This document shows positions 8,241-17,146 of a stretch of DNA of 64,000 nucleotides, in pieces. The translations under genes and the position numbers were made by a program. Below the pieces are notes generated by a model. The model had not been told where the DNA came from, ran no database searches, and saw only the letters and a program-made list of their open reading frames with translations. The stretch is from Castellaniella sp049673105 (GTDB lineage Bacteria; Pseudomonadota; Gammaproteobacteria; Burkholderiales; Burkholderiaceae_B). The DNA lies in contig NZ_JBATXG010000024.1 in assembly GCF_049673105.1 (NCBI RefSeq), forward strand, positions 1 through 64,000, read 5' to 3'. The number at the start of each line of letters is the position of its first letter. The first letter of the stretch is position 1.

Positions 8241-8432
8241 CTACCAGCCGCCTACGGGCGGCTCTTCTTCGCCCTCATCACTCTGCCGGCGCACCTTCTG
8301 CCACATAACCGCCTCAGTCTCGATCCACCGCAACGGCCCCTGCCGAGCTTCCGTCAGCAAGGGTGAAATCTCGAGCGGCTGCGGCGCGAGCCAACGCGTT
8401 TGCGTGGTTGCGCATCCTGTCATGCTCAGCAC
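8241..8432 (-). CDS. Short lipoprotein-like ORF, possible remnant
   Basis: The frame reads LVLSMTGCATTQTRWLAPQP and on. Upstream of the first usable start codon (GTG at 8432) the same frame continues with ARLSLSI, a hydrophobic stretch that would complete a lipoprotein signal ending at the Cys of MTGC. However, no ATG/GTG/TTG is present at the natural start, so the signal appears beheaded. The layout resembles small phage outer-membrane spanins (Rz1) or other short lipoproteins, but there is no decisive motif. It sits beside tRNA-Pro among other fragments. Low confidence. Confidence 0.25.
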   Translation of the reverse strand: MLSMTGCATTQTRWLAPQPLEISPLLTEARQGPLRWIETEAVMWQKVRRQSDEGEEEPPVGGW

Positions 8433-8677
8433 GAGTATCGAGAGGCTTAAACGTGCAAGATGTCTTGGATTGCTCGCGATTCATCCTCGAAGTGAATCGG
8501 CCCATTTCTGGAAGACAGGCGCAGCGGCGGCTTCCAGCCTGCCGATGACCGACGCCCAGATGGCTACGCCGAGTTGGCGACGTTCCCAGGCGGCACGCGT
8601 GGAGGCAGCCTACAGGCGGCCATGTTCACGCATGCACAGGCTCTCGAAAGGACGCAACGATGGGATGGAGGTTACGC

Positions 8678-8717
8678 AAAAAACAAGGGCCTACAGACCG
8701 AAATCTGTAGACCCTTG
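8678..8717 (-). terminator. Rho-independent terminator of tRNA-Pro
   Basis: On the - strand just after the tRNA, a 13 bp stem with one mismatch (8684-8697 with 8704-8717, loop 8698-8703) is followed by six T residues (8678-8683). A textbook intrinsic terminator. Confidence 0.85.
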
Positions 8718-8724
8718 GTAATGC

Positions 8725-8803
<79 letters not shown>

Positions 8804-8887
8804 AGAACGAGATTCTAGCATAGAAATTGGAACGTCTGCAGAGCGCTGGCTGGATCGCGTGTCGAGCACCGCCCAGCCAGCCGTTCT

Positions 8888-9445
8888 CTACAGCAGGCCC
8901 AACTGCAAGCGGGCCGGTTCGCTGATCATTTCACGGCTCCAGGGCGGATCCCAGACCAGGTCGACGCTCGCTTCGTCCACGCCTTCGATGTTCAGCAGCT
9001 TGTTGCGCGCCTCGTCGGCGATCATGGTGCCCATGCCGCAACCCGCCGCCGTCAGCGTCATCTTCATTTCGATGCGAAAGCGTTCGGGGGTGCTGGCCGG
9101 CAGCACCTTGCATTCGTAGACCAGGCCCAGATTCACGATGTCGACCGGGATTTCCGGGTCGTAGCAGGTGGACAGCATGGTCCAGGCGGCTTCTTCGACG
9201 GATTCCCGGGTGGCGGGGCCATCGTGGACGTGTTTGACGTCTTCGGTGGGTTCGAAGCCCAAAGCATCGCCGTCCGCCCCTTCGATGCGATACAAGTTGC
9301 CTTCTACCATGACGGTATAGGTGCCGCCCAGCTGCTGGGTGATGACGGCCTCGCAGCCGGCCTCGATGGTGACGGGCGAGCCGTAAGGGACGGTGACCGC
9401 CGGGCAATCCCGGTTCACGATCACTTCCTGACGATTGAAACTCAT
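8888..9445 (-). CDS. sufT: SUF system Fe-S assembly protein SufT (DUF59/MIP18 family)
   Basis: A 185-residue protein, last gene of the leftward SUF operon. The C-terminal half is a DUF59 domain with the family core CYDPEIPVDIVNLGLVYE and TAAGCGMG followed by DLVWDPPW near the end. The N-terminal extension of about 80 residues (NRDCPAVTVPYGSPVTIEAG) is typical of SufT proteins found at the end of SUF operons. SufT assists maturation of Fe-S proteins under high demand; its exact chemistry is unsettled. It starts 23 bp after the sufU stop. Confidence 0.92.
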   Translation of the reverse strand: MSFNRQEVIVNRDCPAVTVPYGSPVTIEAGCEAVITQQLGGTYTVMVEGNLYRIEGADGDALGFEPTEDVKHVHDGPATRESVEEAAWTMLSTCYDPEIPVDIVNLGLVYECKVLPASTPERFRIEMKMTLTAAGCGMGTMIADEARNKLLNIEGVDEASVDLVWDPPWSREMISEPARLQLGLL

Positions 9446-9468
9446 GTGGTTACCTCTGGTTCATCGCA

Positions 9469-9921
9469 TTATTCGGTGACAGCCGTATCCTGCGCCTGAA
9501 TGATGGCGTTATGCAGGGTATGCCAGGCCAGGGTGGCGCATTTCACCCGCGAGGGGAATTCGCGCACCCCGGACAGAACTTCGAGTTTGCCCAAATCGCA
9601 GTCCGGGTGCGCTTCGGTCAGCATGGCGTGGATATTGCCAAACAGCGTCTCGACTTCGTCGATCCGCATGCCGCGCACGGCTTCGGTCATCAACGAGGCG
9701 GACGCCTTGGAAATCGCACAGCCGTGGCCGATGAAGCTGACTTCCTGCACGACGCCGTCGCTGACCCGCGCATAGACGGTCAACTGATCCCCGCACAGGG
9801 GGTTGTGACCATCGGCGCGGTTCGAGGCGTCTTCCATCGCACGGAAATTGCGCGGATTACGGTTGTGATCGAAGATGACTTCCTGATAGAGTTCGCGCAG
9901 GCCGTCGTCGGTGTCCCTCAT
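9469..9921 (-). CDS. sufU: SufU, zinc-dependent sulfur acceptor for cysteine desulfurase
   Basis: A 150-residue IscU-fold protein. The three Cys and the Asp that bind zinc in SufU are visible: Cys43 and Asp45 in NPLCGD, Cys68 in GHGCAISKASASL, and Cys128 in RVKCATLAW. The insertion between the second and third Cys is typical of SufU rather than IscU. It takes persulfide sulfur from SufS and passes it to SufBCD. Its ATG lies 3 bp after the sufS stop. The operon therefore uses SufU as partner of SufS; no sufE gene is seen in the window. Confidence 0.92.
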   Translation of the reverse strand: MRDTDDGLRELYQEVIFDHNRNPRNFRAMEDASNRADGHNPLCGDQLTVYARVSDGVVQEVSFIGHGCAISKASASLMTEAVRGMRIDEVETLFGNIHAMLTEAHPDCDLGKLEVLSGVREFPSRVKCATLAWHTLHNAIIQAQDTAVTE

Positions 9922-9924
9922 GCT

Positions 9925-11214
9925 TTACACCCCAAACAGTTTCTGGGCCTTGCGCACGCCGGCCACCAGGGCGTCGACATCGCGCAGGTCGTTGTACAAA
10001 GCAAACGAGGCCCGTGCCGTGCCAGGGATGCCGAAATGCGACATCAGCGGCATGGCGCAATGGTGCCCTGCCCGGATGGCCACGCCTTCGGTGTCCAAGA
10101 TCGTGCCCAGATCATGCGGGTGGATGTCATCAATCAGAAAGGACAGGATGCCGGCCTTGTCGGGTGCGGTGCCGACCAGGCGCACACCGGGGATGGCCTG
10201 CATGGCCTCGGTTGCCTGCGCCAACAGGGCGGATTCATGGGCGGCAATCCGGTCCAAACCAATGCCGCGCACGTAGTCGATAGCGGCCCCCAGGGCCACC
10301 GATCCGGCGATATTGGGCGTGCCGGCCTCGAAACGCTGCGGGCCGTCGGCCCAGGTGCTGCCGTCAAAGCTGACGGTGCGGATCATGTCGCCGCCACCCT
10401 GCCAGGGCGGCAGGTCTTTCAGGATGGAACCGCGCACATACAGGGCGCCGATGCCGGTGGGGGCATACAGTTTATGACCGGAAAACGCGTAGAAATCGCA
10501 GTCCAGCGCCTGCACGTCCACCGTGGCATGGGCCACGGCCTGGGCGCCGTCGACCAGCACCAGGGCGCCGGCCTGGTGCGCCAGGCGGATCAGCTCGGAC
10601 ACCGGATTCACGGTGCCCAGCGCATTCGACACGTGCGCCACCCCGACCAGGCGGGTGCGGTCATTCAGCTGCGCCTTGAAATCCGCCAGATCCAATTCAC
10701 CGGTGTCGGTGATGCGGGCATGGCGCAGCACGGCGCCGGTGCGGGCGCACAGCAGCTGCCAGGGTACGATGTTGGAGTGATGCTCCATCCCCGTGACCAG
10801 GATCTCGTCGCCCGCCTTCAGGCCCTGCCCCCAGGTCTGGGCGACCAGGTTGATGGCTTCGGTGGTGCCGCGTGTGAAAATCACGTGCTGGCTATCGGGC
10901 GCATTCAGCAGCTCGCGGACTTTGTCCCGCGCCTGCTCGTACAGATCGGTGGCGTGCTGAGACAACCAGTGCACACCGCGATGGATGTTGGCATTGGACT
11001 GCTCGTAGAACTGATCCAGGGTCTGGATGACGGCGCGCGGCTTTTGGGTCGTCGCGCCATTGTCCAGATAGGTCAGGCGGCGCTTGCGCACCGGGCGGGC
11101 CAGGATAGGGAAATCATCGGCGACAGGCCGGCCATCGGCATGCAACAGCGCGCCCGCAGCCTGGCTGGATTGCGCCAGGCTGACAGCCTCGGAAGACGGC
11201 AGCGGAGCGTTCAT
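9925..11214 (-). CDS. sufS: Cysteine desulfurase SufS
   Basis: A 429-residue PLP enzyme that mobilises sulfur from L-cysteine. The PLP-binding lysine is Lys248 in SGHKLYAPTGIG and the persulfide cysteine is Cys386 in RAGHHCAMPLM. Further markers are YLDNGATTQKP, NIHRGVHWLS, GTTEAINLVA and EHHSNIVPWQ. It has a slightly long N-terminus of about 45 residues before the fold begins. The start ATG overlaps the sufD stop codon as ATGA, indicating translational coupling. It is followed by sufU, its likely sulfur acceptor. Confidence 0.95.
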   Translation of the reverse strand: MNAPLPSSEAVSLAQSSQAAGALLHADGRPVADDFPILARPVRKRRLTYLDNGATTQKPRAVIQTLDQFYEQSNANIHRGVHWLSQHATDLYEQARDKVRELLNAPDSQHVIFTRGTTEAINLVAQTWGQGLKAGDEILVTGMEHHSNIVPWQLLCARTGAVLRHARITDTGELDLADFKAQLNDRTRLVGVAHVSNALGTVNPVSELIRLAHQAGALVLVDGAQAVAHATVDVQALDCDFYAFSGHKLYAPTGIGALYVRGSILKDLPPWQGGGDMIRTVSFDGSTWADGPQRFEAGTPNIAGSVALGAAIDYVRGIGLDRIAAHESALLAQATEAMQAIPGVRLVGTAPDKAGILSFLIDDIHPHDLGTILDTEGVAIRAGHHCAMPLMSHFGIPGTARASFALYNDLRDVDALVAGVRKAQKLFGV

Positions 11215-12518
11215 GCGGCCTCCAGCAACATGCCGCCGGGCAGCAGGGACCGGATCGCCTGTTCGACGCGCTGACGCAGCGCCGGCGTTTCGATCCGGGC
11301 CACGCTGGCGGCAGCAAACGCATAGGTCAGGATATCGCGCGCATGAGCTTCATCCAGACCGCGCGTGCGCAGGTAGAACAGGCTGTCGGCGTCGATCTGG
11401 CCGACCGTCGCGCCGTGGGCGCATTTGACGTCATCCGCGTAGATTTCCAGTTCCGGACGGGAATCCGATTTCGCCAGACGCGACAGCAACAGGCTGTCGT
11501 TGCGTTGGACGGCATCGGTGCCATCGGCGCCCGGCGCCACCAGGATGCGTCCGCTGAACACGCCGTGGGCCGTATCGGCCAGAATGCCGCGATAGCTTTC
11601 ATGGCTGACGCAACGGGGGTTCGCATGGCCGATCAGCGTGTGGTGATCGACATGGCGGCGCTGATCCACGTAATACAAGCCGTTGAACAGGGTCTCGCAG
11701 CGTTCGTCAGCAAAATGCGTGCTGATATCGTGACGGGCCAGGCGGGCGCCCAGCGATACCGAGTGCGACGCAAAATACGAACCGCGCGACTGCACGGCGT
11801 CGATATCCCCCAGGTGCCAGGCCTGAGCGGCTTCCTGCTGCAATTTCAGGTGCGTGACGCGAGCGTCCTGATCCAGATTCAGGCGCGTGGCCGCATGACG
11901 GAAATTGGTGGCCTGGGCCACGCCGATGTAGTGTTCGACGACCGTCGCCTGTGCGCCGGCAGCCGCCTGGATCAGGTGCCGCACAAAGTGCGCCGCCTGC
12001 GGCGACGCGGCTGCGCACACCACATGAATCGGCTGTTCGACTGCCACACCCCGCGCCAGCTTGATCCAGGCGCCGTCGCTGGCCAGGGCCAGATTCAGAG
12101 CGCTGGTGCTGTGTCCTTGATCCGCCTGGCCGTAGGCGGCCTGGATGGCATCGGCGTGCTTGGACCAGGCCTGCGACAGCGGCAGCACGGTGGCCCCATC
12201 CGGCAAAGCCCCCACGTCGGACAGACCGGCATCAAACGCGCCATCGACAAACACCAGCCAATGGCCGGATTCGCCGGCCTTCAGATCAGCCACCAGATCG
12301 GCCACCGGTTGGGCGCCGCCGTCGGTGAACGTGGCCGCCGCCAGCGGCGACAAAGAGGTATGCCGCCAGGCTTCGATCCTGGTCGTGGGCCAGCCTTCGC
12401 TCATGAAACGGTCCAGGGCCTGCTGGCGCAAACCGGCCAGCCACGGCAACCGGGCGCCGGGCAGATTCCCTGCCCGCTGGGCGAACACATCGGCCCAAGC
12501 TTGCAGATTCACACTCAT
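11211..12518 (-). CDS. sufD: Fe-S cluster scaffold subunit SufD
   Basis: A 435-residue member of the SufB/SufD beta-helix family, forming the SufBC2D scaffold. Family features include PIHVVCAA, VVEHYIGV, THLKLQQE, the GLYYVDQRRHVDHHT motif, SHESYRGILAD, RIETPALR and the C-terminal RTRGLDEAHARDILTYAFAA. The N-terminal 150 residues are divergent, as usual for SufD. Its ATG overlaps the sufC stop and its own stop overlaps the sufS ATG, both as ATGA, so C, D and S are tightly coupled. Confidence 0.94.
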   Translation of the reverse strand: MSVNLQAWADVFAQRAGNLPGARLPWLAGLRQQALDRFMSEGWPTTRIEAWRHTSLSPLAAATFTDGGAQPVADLVADLKAGESGHWLVFVDGAFDAGLSDVGALPDGATVLPLSQAWSKHADAIQAAYGQADQGHSTSALNLALASDGAWIKLARGVAVEQPIHVVCAAASPQAAHFVRHLIQAAAGAQATVVEHYIGVAQATNFRHAATRLNLDQDARVTHLKLQQEAAQAWHLGDIDAVQSRGSYFASHSVSLGARLARHDISTHFADERCETLFNGLYYVDQRRHVDHHTLIGHANPRCVSHESYRGILADTAHGVFSGRILVAPGADGTDAVQRNDSLLLSRLAKSDSRPELEIYADDVKCAHGATVGQIDADSLFYLRTRGLDEAHARDILTYAFAAASVARIETPALRQRVEQAIRSLLPGGMLLEAA

Positions 12519-13336
12519 GCCCGCGCCCCTGGTTTGACGCCGATTTTCTTGCCGGCGTCCGCTGGTTTGGCGCGCGCGGCGGACGGGGCCAGGTTGACGC
12601 CCTCGATCCAGCCATAGCCCTTGGCTTCGAGTTCCAGGGCCAGTTCGCGACCACCGGAGCGCACGATCTTGCCGTGCGCCAGCACGTGCACAAAGTCCGG
12701 CACAATGTAATCCAGCAGGCGCTGATAGTGCGTGATGACGATCATGGCACGGTCCGGGGATCGCAGGCGGTTCACGCCGTCGGCCACGGTCTTCAGGGCG
12801 TCGATGTCCAGCCCGGAATCGGTTTCGTCCAGAATGGCCAGACGGGGTTCCAGCAAAGCCATCTGCAGGACTTCGTTGCGCTTCTTTTCGCCGCCGGAAA
12901 AGCCTTCGTTGACCGAGCGGTACAGGAATTCGTCGCGCATGCCGACGAGCTTCATTTCAGCTTTGGCCTTTTTGACGAAGTCCATCGCGTCCAGTTCCGG
13001 CTCGCCCCGATGGCGGCGGCCCGCGTTGACGGCGGCGCGCAGGAAATAGGCATTGGACACGCCGGGGATTTCAATCGGGTATTGGAAAGCCAGGAAAATG
13101 CCGGCGCGGGCGCGGTCTTCGACAGGCAGATCCAGCAGGTTCTGGCCGTCGAATTCGACGGTGCCGCTCGTGACCTTGTAGTCGTCGCGACCGGTCAGCA
13201 CCTGCGACAGCGTGCTCTTGCCTGCCCCGTTGGGGCCCATGATGGCGTGAACTTCGCCGGGCTTGACCTCCAGGTCCAGGCCGCGCAGGATTTCGTTGTC
13301 CTCGATCGAGGCGTGCAGATCATTGATTTTCAGCAT
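12515..13336 (-). CDS. sufC: Fe-S assembly ATPase SufC
   Basis: A 273-residue ABC-type ATPase. Walker A GPNGAGKS is at 34-41, signature GFSGGEKKRNE around 145-155, Walker B LAILDETDSGLD at 167-178. The family-specific AFQYPIEIPGV segment follows the Q-loop. It drives conformational change of the SufB-SufD scaffold. The last about 20 residues (SAARAKPADAGKK and on) extend past the usual SufC end near residue 250 and are Ala/Lys-rich. It starts 12 bp after sufB. Confidence 0.96.
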   Translation of the reverse strand: MLKINDLHASIEDNEILRGLDLEVKPGEVHAIMGPNGAGKSTLSQVLTGRDDYKVTSGTVEFDGQNLLDLPVEDRARAGIFLAFQYPIEIPGVSNAYFLRAAVNAGRRHRGEPELDAMDFVKKAKAEMKLVGMRDEFLYRSVNEGFSGGEKKRNEVLQMALLEPRLAILDETDSGLDIDALKTVADGVNRLRSPDRAMIVITHYQRLLDYIVPDFVHVLAHGKIVRSGGRELALELEAKGYGWIEGVNLAPSAARAKPADAGKKIGVKPGARA

Positions 13337-13348
13337 GAGATAGGCTCC

Positions 13349-14797
13349 TTAACCGACGCTGCCTTCCAGGCTCACGCCGAGCAGATTCTGCGCTTCGACG
13401 GCGAACTCCATGGGCAATTCCTTGAAAACTTCCTTGCAAAAGCCGTTGACGATCATCGACACGGCGTCTTCGGCCGACAGGCCGCGCTGCATGGCATAGA
13501 ACAACTGGTCTTCCGCGATGCGCGAGGCCGTGGCTTCGTGCTCGACGCTGGCGCTGGGATTCTGCACCTCGATGGTCGGGAAGGTATGCGCGGCGCATTT
13601 CTTGCCGATCAGCAAGGAATCGCACTGCGTGTAGTTACGGGCGTTGTCAGCCTTGGGCGTCATGCGCACCAGACCACGGAAGGTATTGCTGCCGTAGCCC
13701 GCTGAAATGCCTTTGGAAATGATGGTGCTGCGGGTGTTCTTGCCCATATGCACCATTTTCGTGCCGGTATCGGCCTGCTGACGGTGATTGGACAAGGCCA
13801 CGGAATAAAATTCGCCCGTCGAATCGTCGCCGCGCAGAATCACGCTGGGGTATTTCCAGGTGATGGCCGACCCGGTTTCCACCTGAGTCCAGGAAATATG
13901 CGACCGCGGCCCGCGACAGTCGCCACGTTTGGTGACGAAATTGTAGATGCCGCCCACGCCGTTTTCATCGCCGGGGTACCAGTTCTGCACCGTGGAATAT
14001 TTGATGCTGGCGTCATCCAGCGCGACCAGTTCCACCACGGCGGCGTGCAACTGGTTTTCGTCGCGCATGGGCGCCGTACAGCCTTCCAGGTAGCTGACGC
14101 TGGCGCCTTCTTCGGCGATGATCAAAGTACGTTCGAACTGCCCGGTGTCGGGATTGTTGATGCGGAAATACGTGGACAATTCCATCGGGCATTTCACGCC
14201 TTTCGGGATGAACACGAAAGACCCATCCGAAAAGACCGCCGAATTCAGCGCAGCGTAGAAATTGTCGCTGGGCGGCACCACCGTGCCCATGTATTGCTGC
14301 ACCAGCTCGGGATGGCTGCGCAGCGCCTCGGAGAACGAACAGAAGATGATGCCGACATCGGCCAGTTGTTTGCGAAAGGTCGTCGCCACAGACACCGAGT
14401 CGAACACCGCATCCACCGCGACCCCCGCCAGTTTCGCCCGTTCGTGCAGGGGCACACCCAATTTTTCATAGGTGCGCAGCAACTCGGGATCGACTTCGTC
14501 CAGGCTCTTGGGACCGTCTTTTTTCGATTTGGGGGCCGAAAAATAGCTGATGTCCTGGAAATCGGGTTCCGGGAAATCGACTTTGGCCCATTTTGGGCGT
14601 GGCATCTTCAGCCATTCGCGATAGGCCTTCAAGCGCCATTCCAGCATGAATTCCGGTTCGCGCTTGACTGCGGACAGGCGGCGAATCACGTCCTCGTCCA
14701 GGCCTTTCGGAAAGGTCACGGCTTCGATTTCGGTGACGAAACCGGCGTCGTATTCGCGGTCAAGGAAGGAATCGAGCTTGTCGTTGACAGTACTCAT
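13349..14797 (-). CDS. sufB: Fe-S cluster scaffold subunit SufB
   Basis: A 482-residue scaffold protein. Recognisable stretches are EYDAGFVTEIEAVTFPKGLD, PKWAKVDFPEPDFQDISYFS, VFIPKGVKCPMELSTYFRIN, STVQNWYPGDENGVGGIYNF and the C-terminal half with SLLIGKKCAAHTFPTIEVQN, followed by HEATASRI. The start is the ATG at 14797, which overlaps the stop of the Rrf2 regulator gene (ATGA). The frame runs open to 15340 through the regulator gene but is not SufB there. It provides the site where clusters are built with SufC and SufD. Confidence 0.96.
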   Translation of the reverse strand: MSTVNDKLDSFLDREYDAGFVTEIEAVTFPKGLDEDVIRRLSAVKREPEFMLEWRLKAYREWLKMPRPKWAKVDFPEPDFQDISYFSAPKSKKDGPKSLDEVDPELLRTYEKLGVPLHERAKLAGVAVDAVFDSVSVATTFRKQLADVGIIFCSFSEALRSHPELVQQYMGTVVPPSDNFYAALNSAVFSDGSFVFIPKGVKCPMELSTYFRINNPDTGQFERTLIIAEEGASVSYLEGCTAPMRDENQLHAAVVELVALDDASIKYSTVQNWYPGDENGVGGIYNFVTKRGDCRGPRSHISWTQVETGSAITWKYPSVILRGDDSTGEFYSVALSNHRQQADTGTKMVHMGKNTRSTIISKGISAGYGSNTFRGLVRMTPKADNARNYTQCDSLLIGKKCAAHTFPTIEVQNPSASVEHEATASRIAEDQLFYAMQRGLSAEDAVSMIVNGFCKEVFKELPMEFAVEAQNLLGVSLEGSVG

Positions 14798-15279
14798 TTG
14801 GACAGACTCCAGTTCGGGATATTCGGGATGGGCTGGCGCGCCCCTGCAGCAGACGGCATGGAGACCGGCACAGGCAATGGACTGAGCATATCGGCCAGCG
14901 TGACGGATTCCAGCGTGTTGCGCACGATCAAATTGATGCGCTGCCAGTGGGGGCGGATGTGACAAGCGCCCTCGACGCTGCAGGCTCCCGGCATAGCGGT
15001 GCATTCGGTCAGGCCGAAGGGCTGTTCTTCCAGGGCGTCGATGATGGCGGCCACGTGGATCTGATCCGGTTCGCGATCCAGGCGATAACCGCCGTGCGCG
15101 CCCCGGGTGCTGGCAACCAGACCATGCTGCGCCAGTAATTTCAGGACCTTGCTGACGATCGGCTGCCCCAGGCCCAGGGCGGCGGCAAGTTCGGCTGCGC
15201 TGCAAACATGCGTCGGACGGGCCGCCATGTGCGTAAGCACAAGGATTCCGTAATCGACGATTTTGCTGATCCGCAGCAT
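14794..15279 (-). CDS. Rrf2-family transcriptional regulator of the SUF operon
   Basis: A 161-residue winged-helix protein. The N-terminus MLRISKIVDYGILVLTHMA and the recognition region SAAELAAALGLGQPIVSKVL match Rrf2 regulators of the SUF-associated subgroup. Three cysteines that could hold a Fe-S cluster are spaced C-x6-C-x5-C in ECTAMPGACSVEGACHIRPH. I use the ATG at 15279; a TTG at 15291 would add four residues. It is the first gene of the suf operon and overlaps sufB, so it probably autoregulates. A dyad between the operon's -35 and -10 boxes is the likely operator. Confidence 0.9.
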   Translation of the reverse strand: MLRISKIVDYGILVLTHMAARPTHVCSAAELAAALGLGQPIVSKVLKLLAQHGLVASTRGAHGGYRLDREPDQIHVAAIIDALEEQPFGLTECTAMPGACSVEGACHIRPHWQRINLIVRNTLESVTLADMLSPLPVPVSMPSAAGARQPIPNIPNWSLSK

Positions 15280-15305
15280 CGGCTGTCCCAAAGTGAATGC
15301 GAGAA

Positions 15306-15340
15306 ACCAAATAGTACTGCTTTGGTACGGTATAGGTCAA
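15306..15340 (-). promoter_or_regulatory. suf operon promoter with Rrf2-type dyad operator
   Basis: Read on the - strand, TTGACC (15335-15340) and TACTAT (15311-15316) form a -35/-10 pair with an 18 bp spacer. Within it lies a dyad ACCAAA-N9-TTTGGT spanning 15306-15326, just upstream of the Rrf2 gene (start 15279). A bound regulator would block RNA polymerase. The site assignment is inference from position and symmetry. Confidence 0.6.
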
Positions 15341-15343
15341 ACC

Positions 15344-17146
15344 CTAATACACGTCATCCGGAGCACTGGTATCCACCCGGGACTGCTGCAAAGCCCACAT
15401 GCGGGCGTAGCGACCCTGTTGCGCCAGCAGATCGGCATGCGTCCCCTGCTCCACCACCCGGCCCGCATCCAGCACCAGAATATGATCGGCATGCACAATC
15501 GTGGACAGACGGTGCGCAATGATCAGGGTGGTGCGCCCTTGGGCGATGCGTTCCAGCTGATCCTGGATTGCCCGTTCCGTGCGGGTATCGAGGGCGCTGG
15601 TGGCTTCGTCAAAGACCAGGATCGGGGGCGATTTCAGCAAGGCGCGCGCAATGGCGACGCGCTGCTTTTCCCCGCCGGACAGCTTCAGCCCGCGCTCGCC
15701 CACCGGCGTCTCGTAGCCCTGTGGCAGGGACGACACGAAATCATGGATATGAGCGGCGCGCGCCGCCCGGATGACGTCTTCCTGAGTCGCGTCCGTGCGG
15801 CCATAGGCGATGTTGTAGCCGATGGAATCATTGAACAGCACCGTATCCTGGGGCACGATGCCGATATGGGCGCGCAAACTGTCCTGCGTGTAGTCGCGGA
15901 TGTCACGGCCATTGATGCGCACCGCGCCGGCCCCGGGATCGTAAAAACGGAACAGCAAGCGCGACAAAGTGGATTTCCCCGCCCCGGACGCCCCCACGAC
16001 CGCCAGCGATCCGCCGGCTGGCACGCTGAAACTGACCTCATGCAGAATCTGCCGGTCCGGCTGGTAGCCGAAATCGACGGCATCGAAGCTCAGGCTGGCT
16101 TGCGCCGCCTGCAAGGCGACGGCGTCAGGTCGGTCGGCGACTTCCTGCTGATGGCCCATCAGGTCGAACATGCGTTCCATATCCGCCAAGGCATGCTTGA
16201 TTTCCCGATAGACAAAGCCCAGGAAATTCAAGGGCGCATACAACTGCGTCAGATAGGCCGAGACCAGCACCACGTCGCCCACGGTCATGTTCCCTTGCAC
16301 GACCCCCTGTGCCGATTGCCACAGCAGGGCCGTCATGCCGATCGTGATGATCAGCCCCTGCCCCATGTTCAGCAGATTCAGGGACACCTGATTGCGCACG
16401 GCGGAATCCACCCAGCTGCGCATGTCCCCGTCATAGCGCCGGCTCTCGTAGGTTTCGTTGCCGAAGTATTTGACGGTCTCGTAGTTCAGCAAGGCATCGA
16501 TGGCCTTGCCGTTGGCCTGGCTGTCCAGCGTATTCATGGTGCGCCGATACACCATGCGCCGTTCCGTCACCAGCAAGGTAAACAGCACATAAGCAGCGAT
16601 CGTGCCCAGCGTCAGGACGGCAAACGGCCAGTCATAGCGCCAAAGCAGCACCCCGGTCACCATGGCGATTTCCAGCAAGGTGGGCAGGATGTTGAAGACC
16701 GTGAAGTTCAGCAGAAAGCCGATGCCCTTGGTGCCGCGCTCGATATCGCGCGTCAGGCCGCCGGTGCGACGCCCCAGATGAAAACGCAATGACAGCGACA
16801 GCAGATGGGCGAACAACTGGCTGGCCACCTGCTGGATGGCGCCCTGGGTGACGCGCGCAAACAGGGCATCGCGCAGCTCGCCAAATACGCCCGTCAATAA
16901 TCTGGCCAAGCCATAGCCGGCCAGCGCCGCCAGGGGGATGGTCAGCAAGGCCGGCGCCGCGCCCAGCGCATCGATCATGTCTTTCAGATAGATCGGTGTC
17001 AGGACATTGGCGACCTTGGCGACCACCATACAGCCGAAGGCCAGCAGCACGCGACCGCGAAATGCCCACACATAAGGCCAAAGATTCTTCAGTGTCTGCC
17101 AGTCATCGCGCCGCGCGGGCGCGGGGCCGGTATGGGAAAGCCGCAT
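15344..17146 (-). CDS. Atm1/HMT1-type ABC exporter, fused permease-ATPase
   Basis: A 600-residue half-transporter. The N-terminal membrane domain (about 15-310, six predicted helices; NYETVKYFGNETYESRRYD is the hallmark of the Atm1/ABCB7 subfamily) is followed by an ATPase with Walker A GASGAGKST, signature LSGGEKQRVAIARALL, Walker B ILVFDEATSALD and H-loop IIAHRLSTI. Mitochondrial Atm1 and bacterial relatives export glutathione-linked or Fe-S-related sulfur compounds and metal-glutathione conjugates. The start is the ATG at 17146; the frame is open to 17215. It lies 64 bp upstream of, and in the same direction as, the suf operon, which supports an Fe-S or thiol role. Subfamily confident, substrate inferred. 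Confidence 0.88.
   Translation of the reverse strand: MRLSHTGPAPARRDDWQTLKNLWPYVWAFRGRVLLAFGCMVVAKVANVLTPIYLKDMIDALGAAPALLTIPLAALAGYGLARLLTGVFGELRDALFARVTQGAIQQVASQLFAHLLSLSLRFHLGRRTGGLTRDIERGTKGIGFLLNFTVFNILPTLLEIAMVTGVLLWRYDWPFAVLTLGTIAAYVLFTLLVTERRMVYRRTMNTLDSQANGKAIDALLNYETVKYFGNETYESRRYDGDMRSWVDSAVRNQVSLNLLNMGQGLIITIGMTALLWQSAQGVVQGNMTVGDVVLVSAYLTQLYAPLNFLGFVYREIKHALADMERMFDLMGHQQEVADRPDAVALQAAQASLSFDAVDFGYQPDRQILHEVSFSVPAGGSLAVVGASGAGKSTLSRLLFRFYDPGAGAVRINGRDIRDYTQDSLRAHIGIVPQDTVLFNDSIGYNIAYGRTDATQEDVIRAARAAHIHDFVSSLPQGYETPVGERGLKLSGGEKQRVAIARALLKSPPILVFDEATSALDTRTERAIQDQLERIAQGRTTLIIAHRLSTIVHADHILVLDAGRVVEQGTHADLLAQQGRYARMWALQQSRVDTSAPDDVY

Noticed and set aside
8241..8505. Phage spanin pair (Rz/Rz1) on the - strand
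   Set aside because: Only weak resemblance; the lipoprotein frame has no proper start and no other phage gene is nearby, so it is kept only as a low-confidence ORF.
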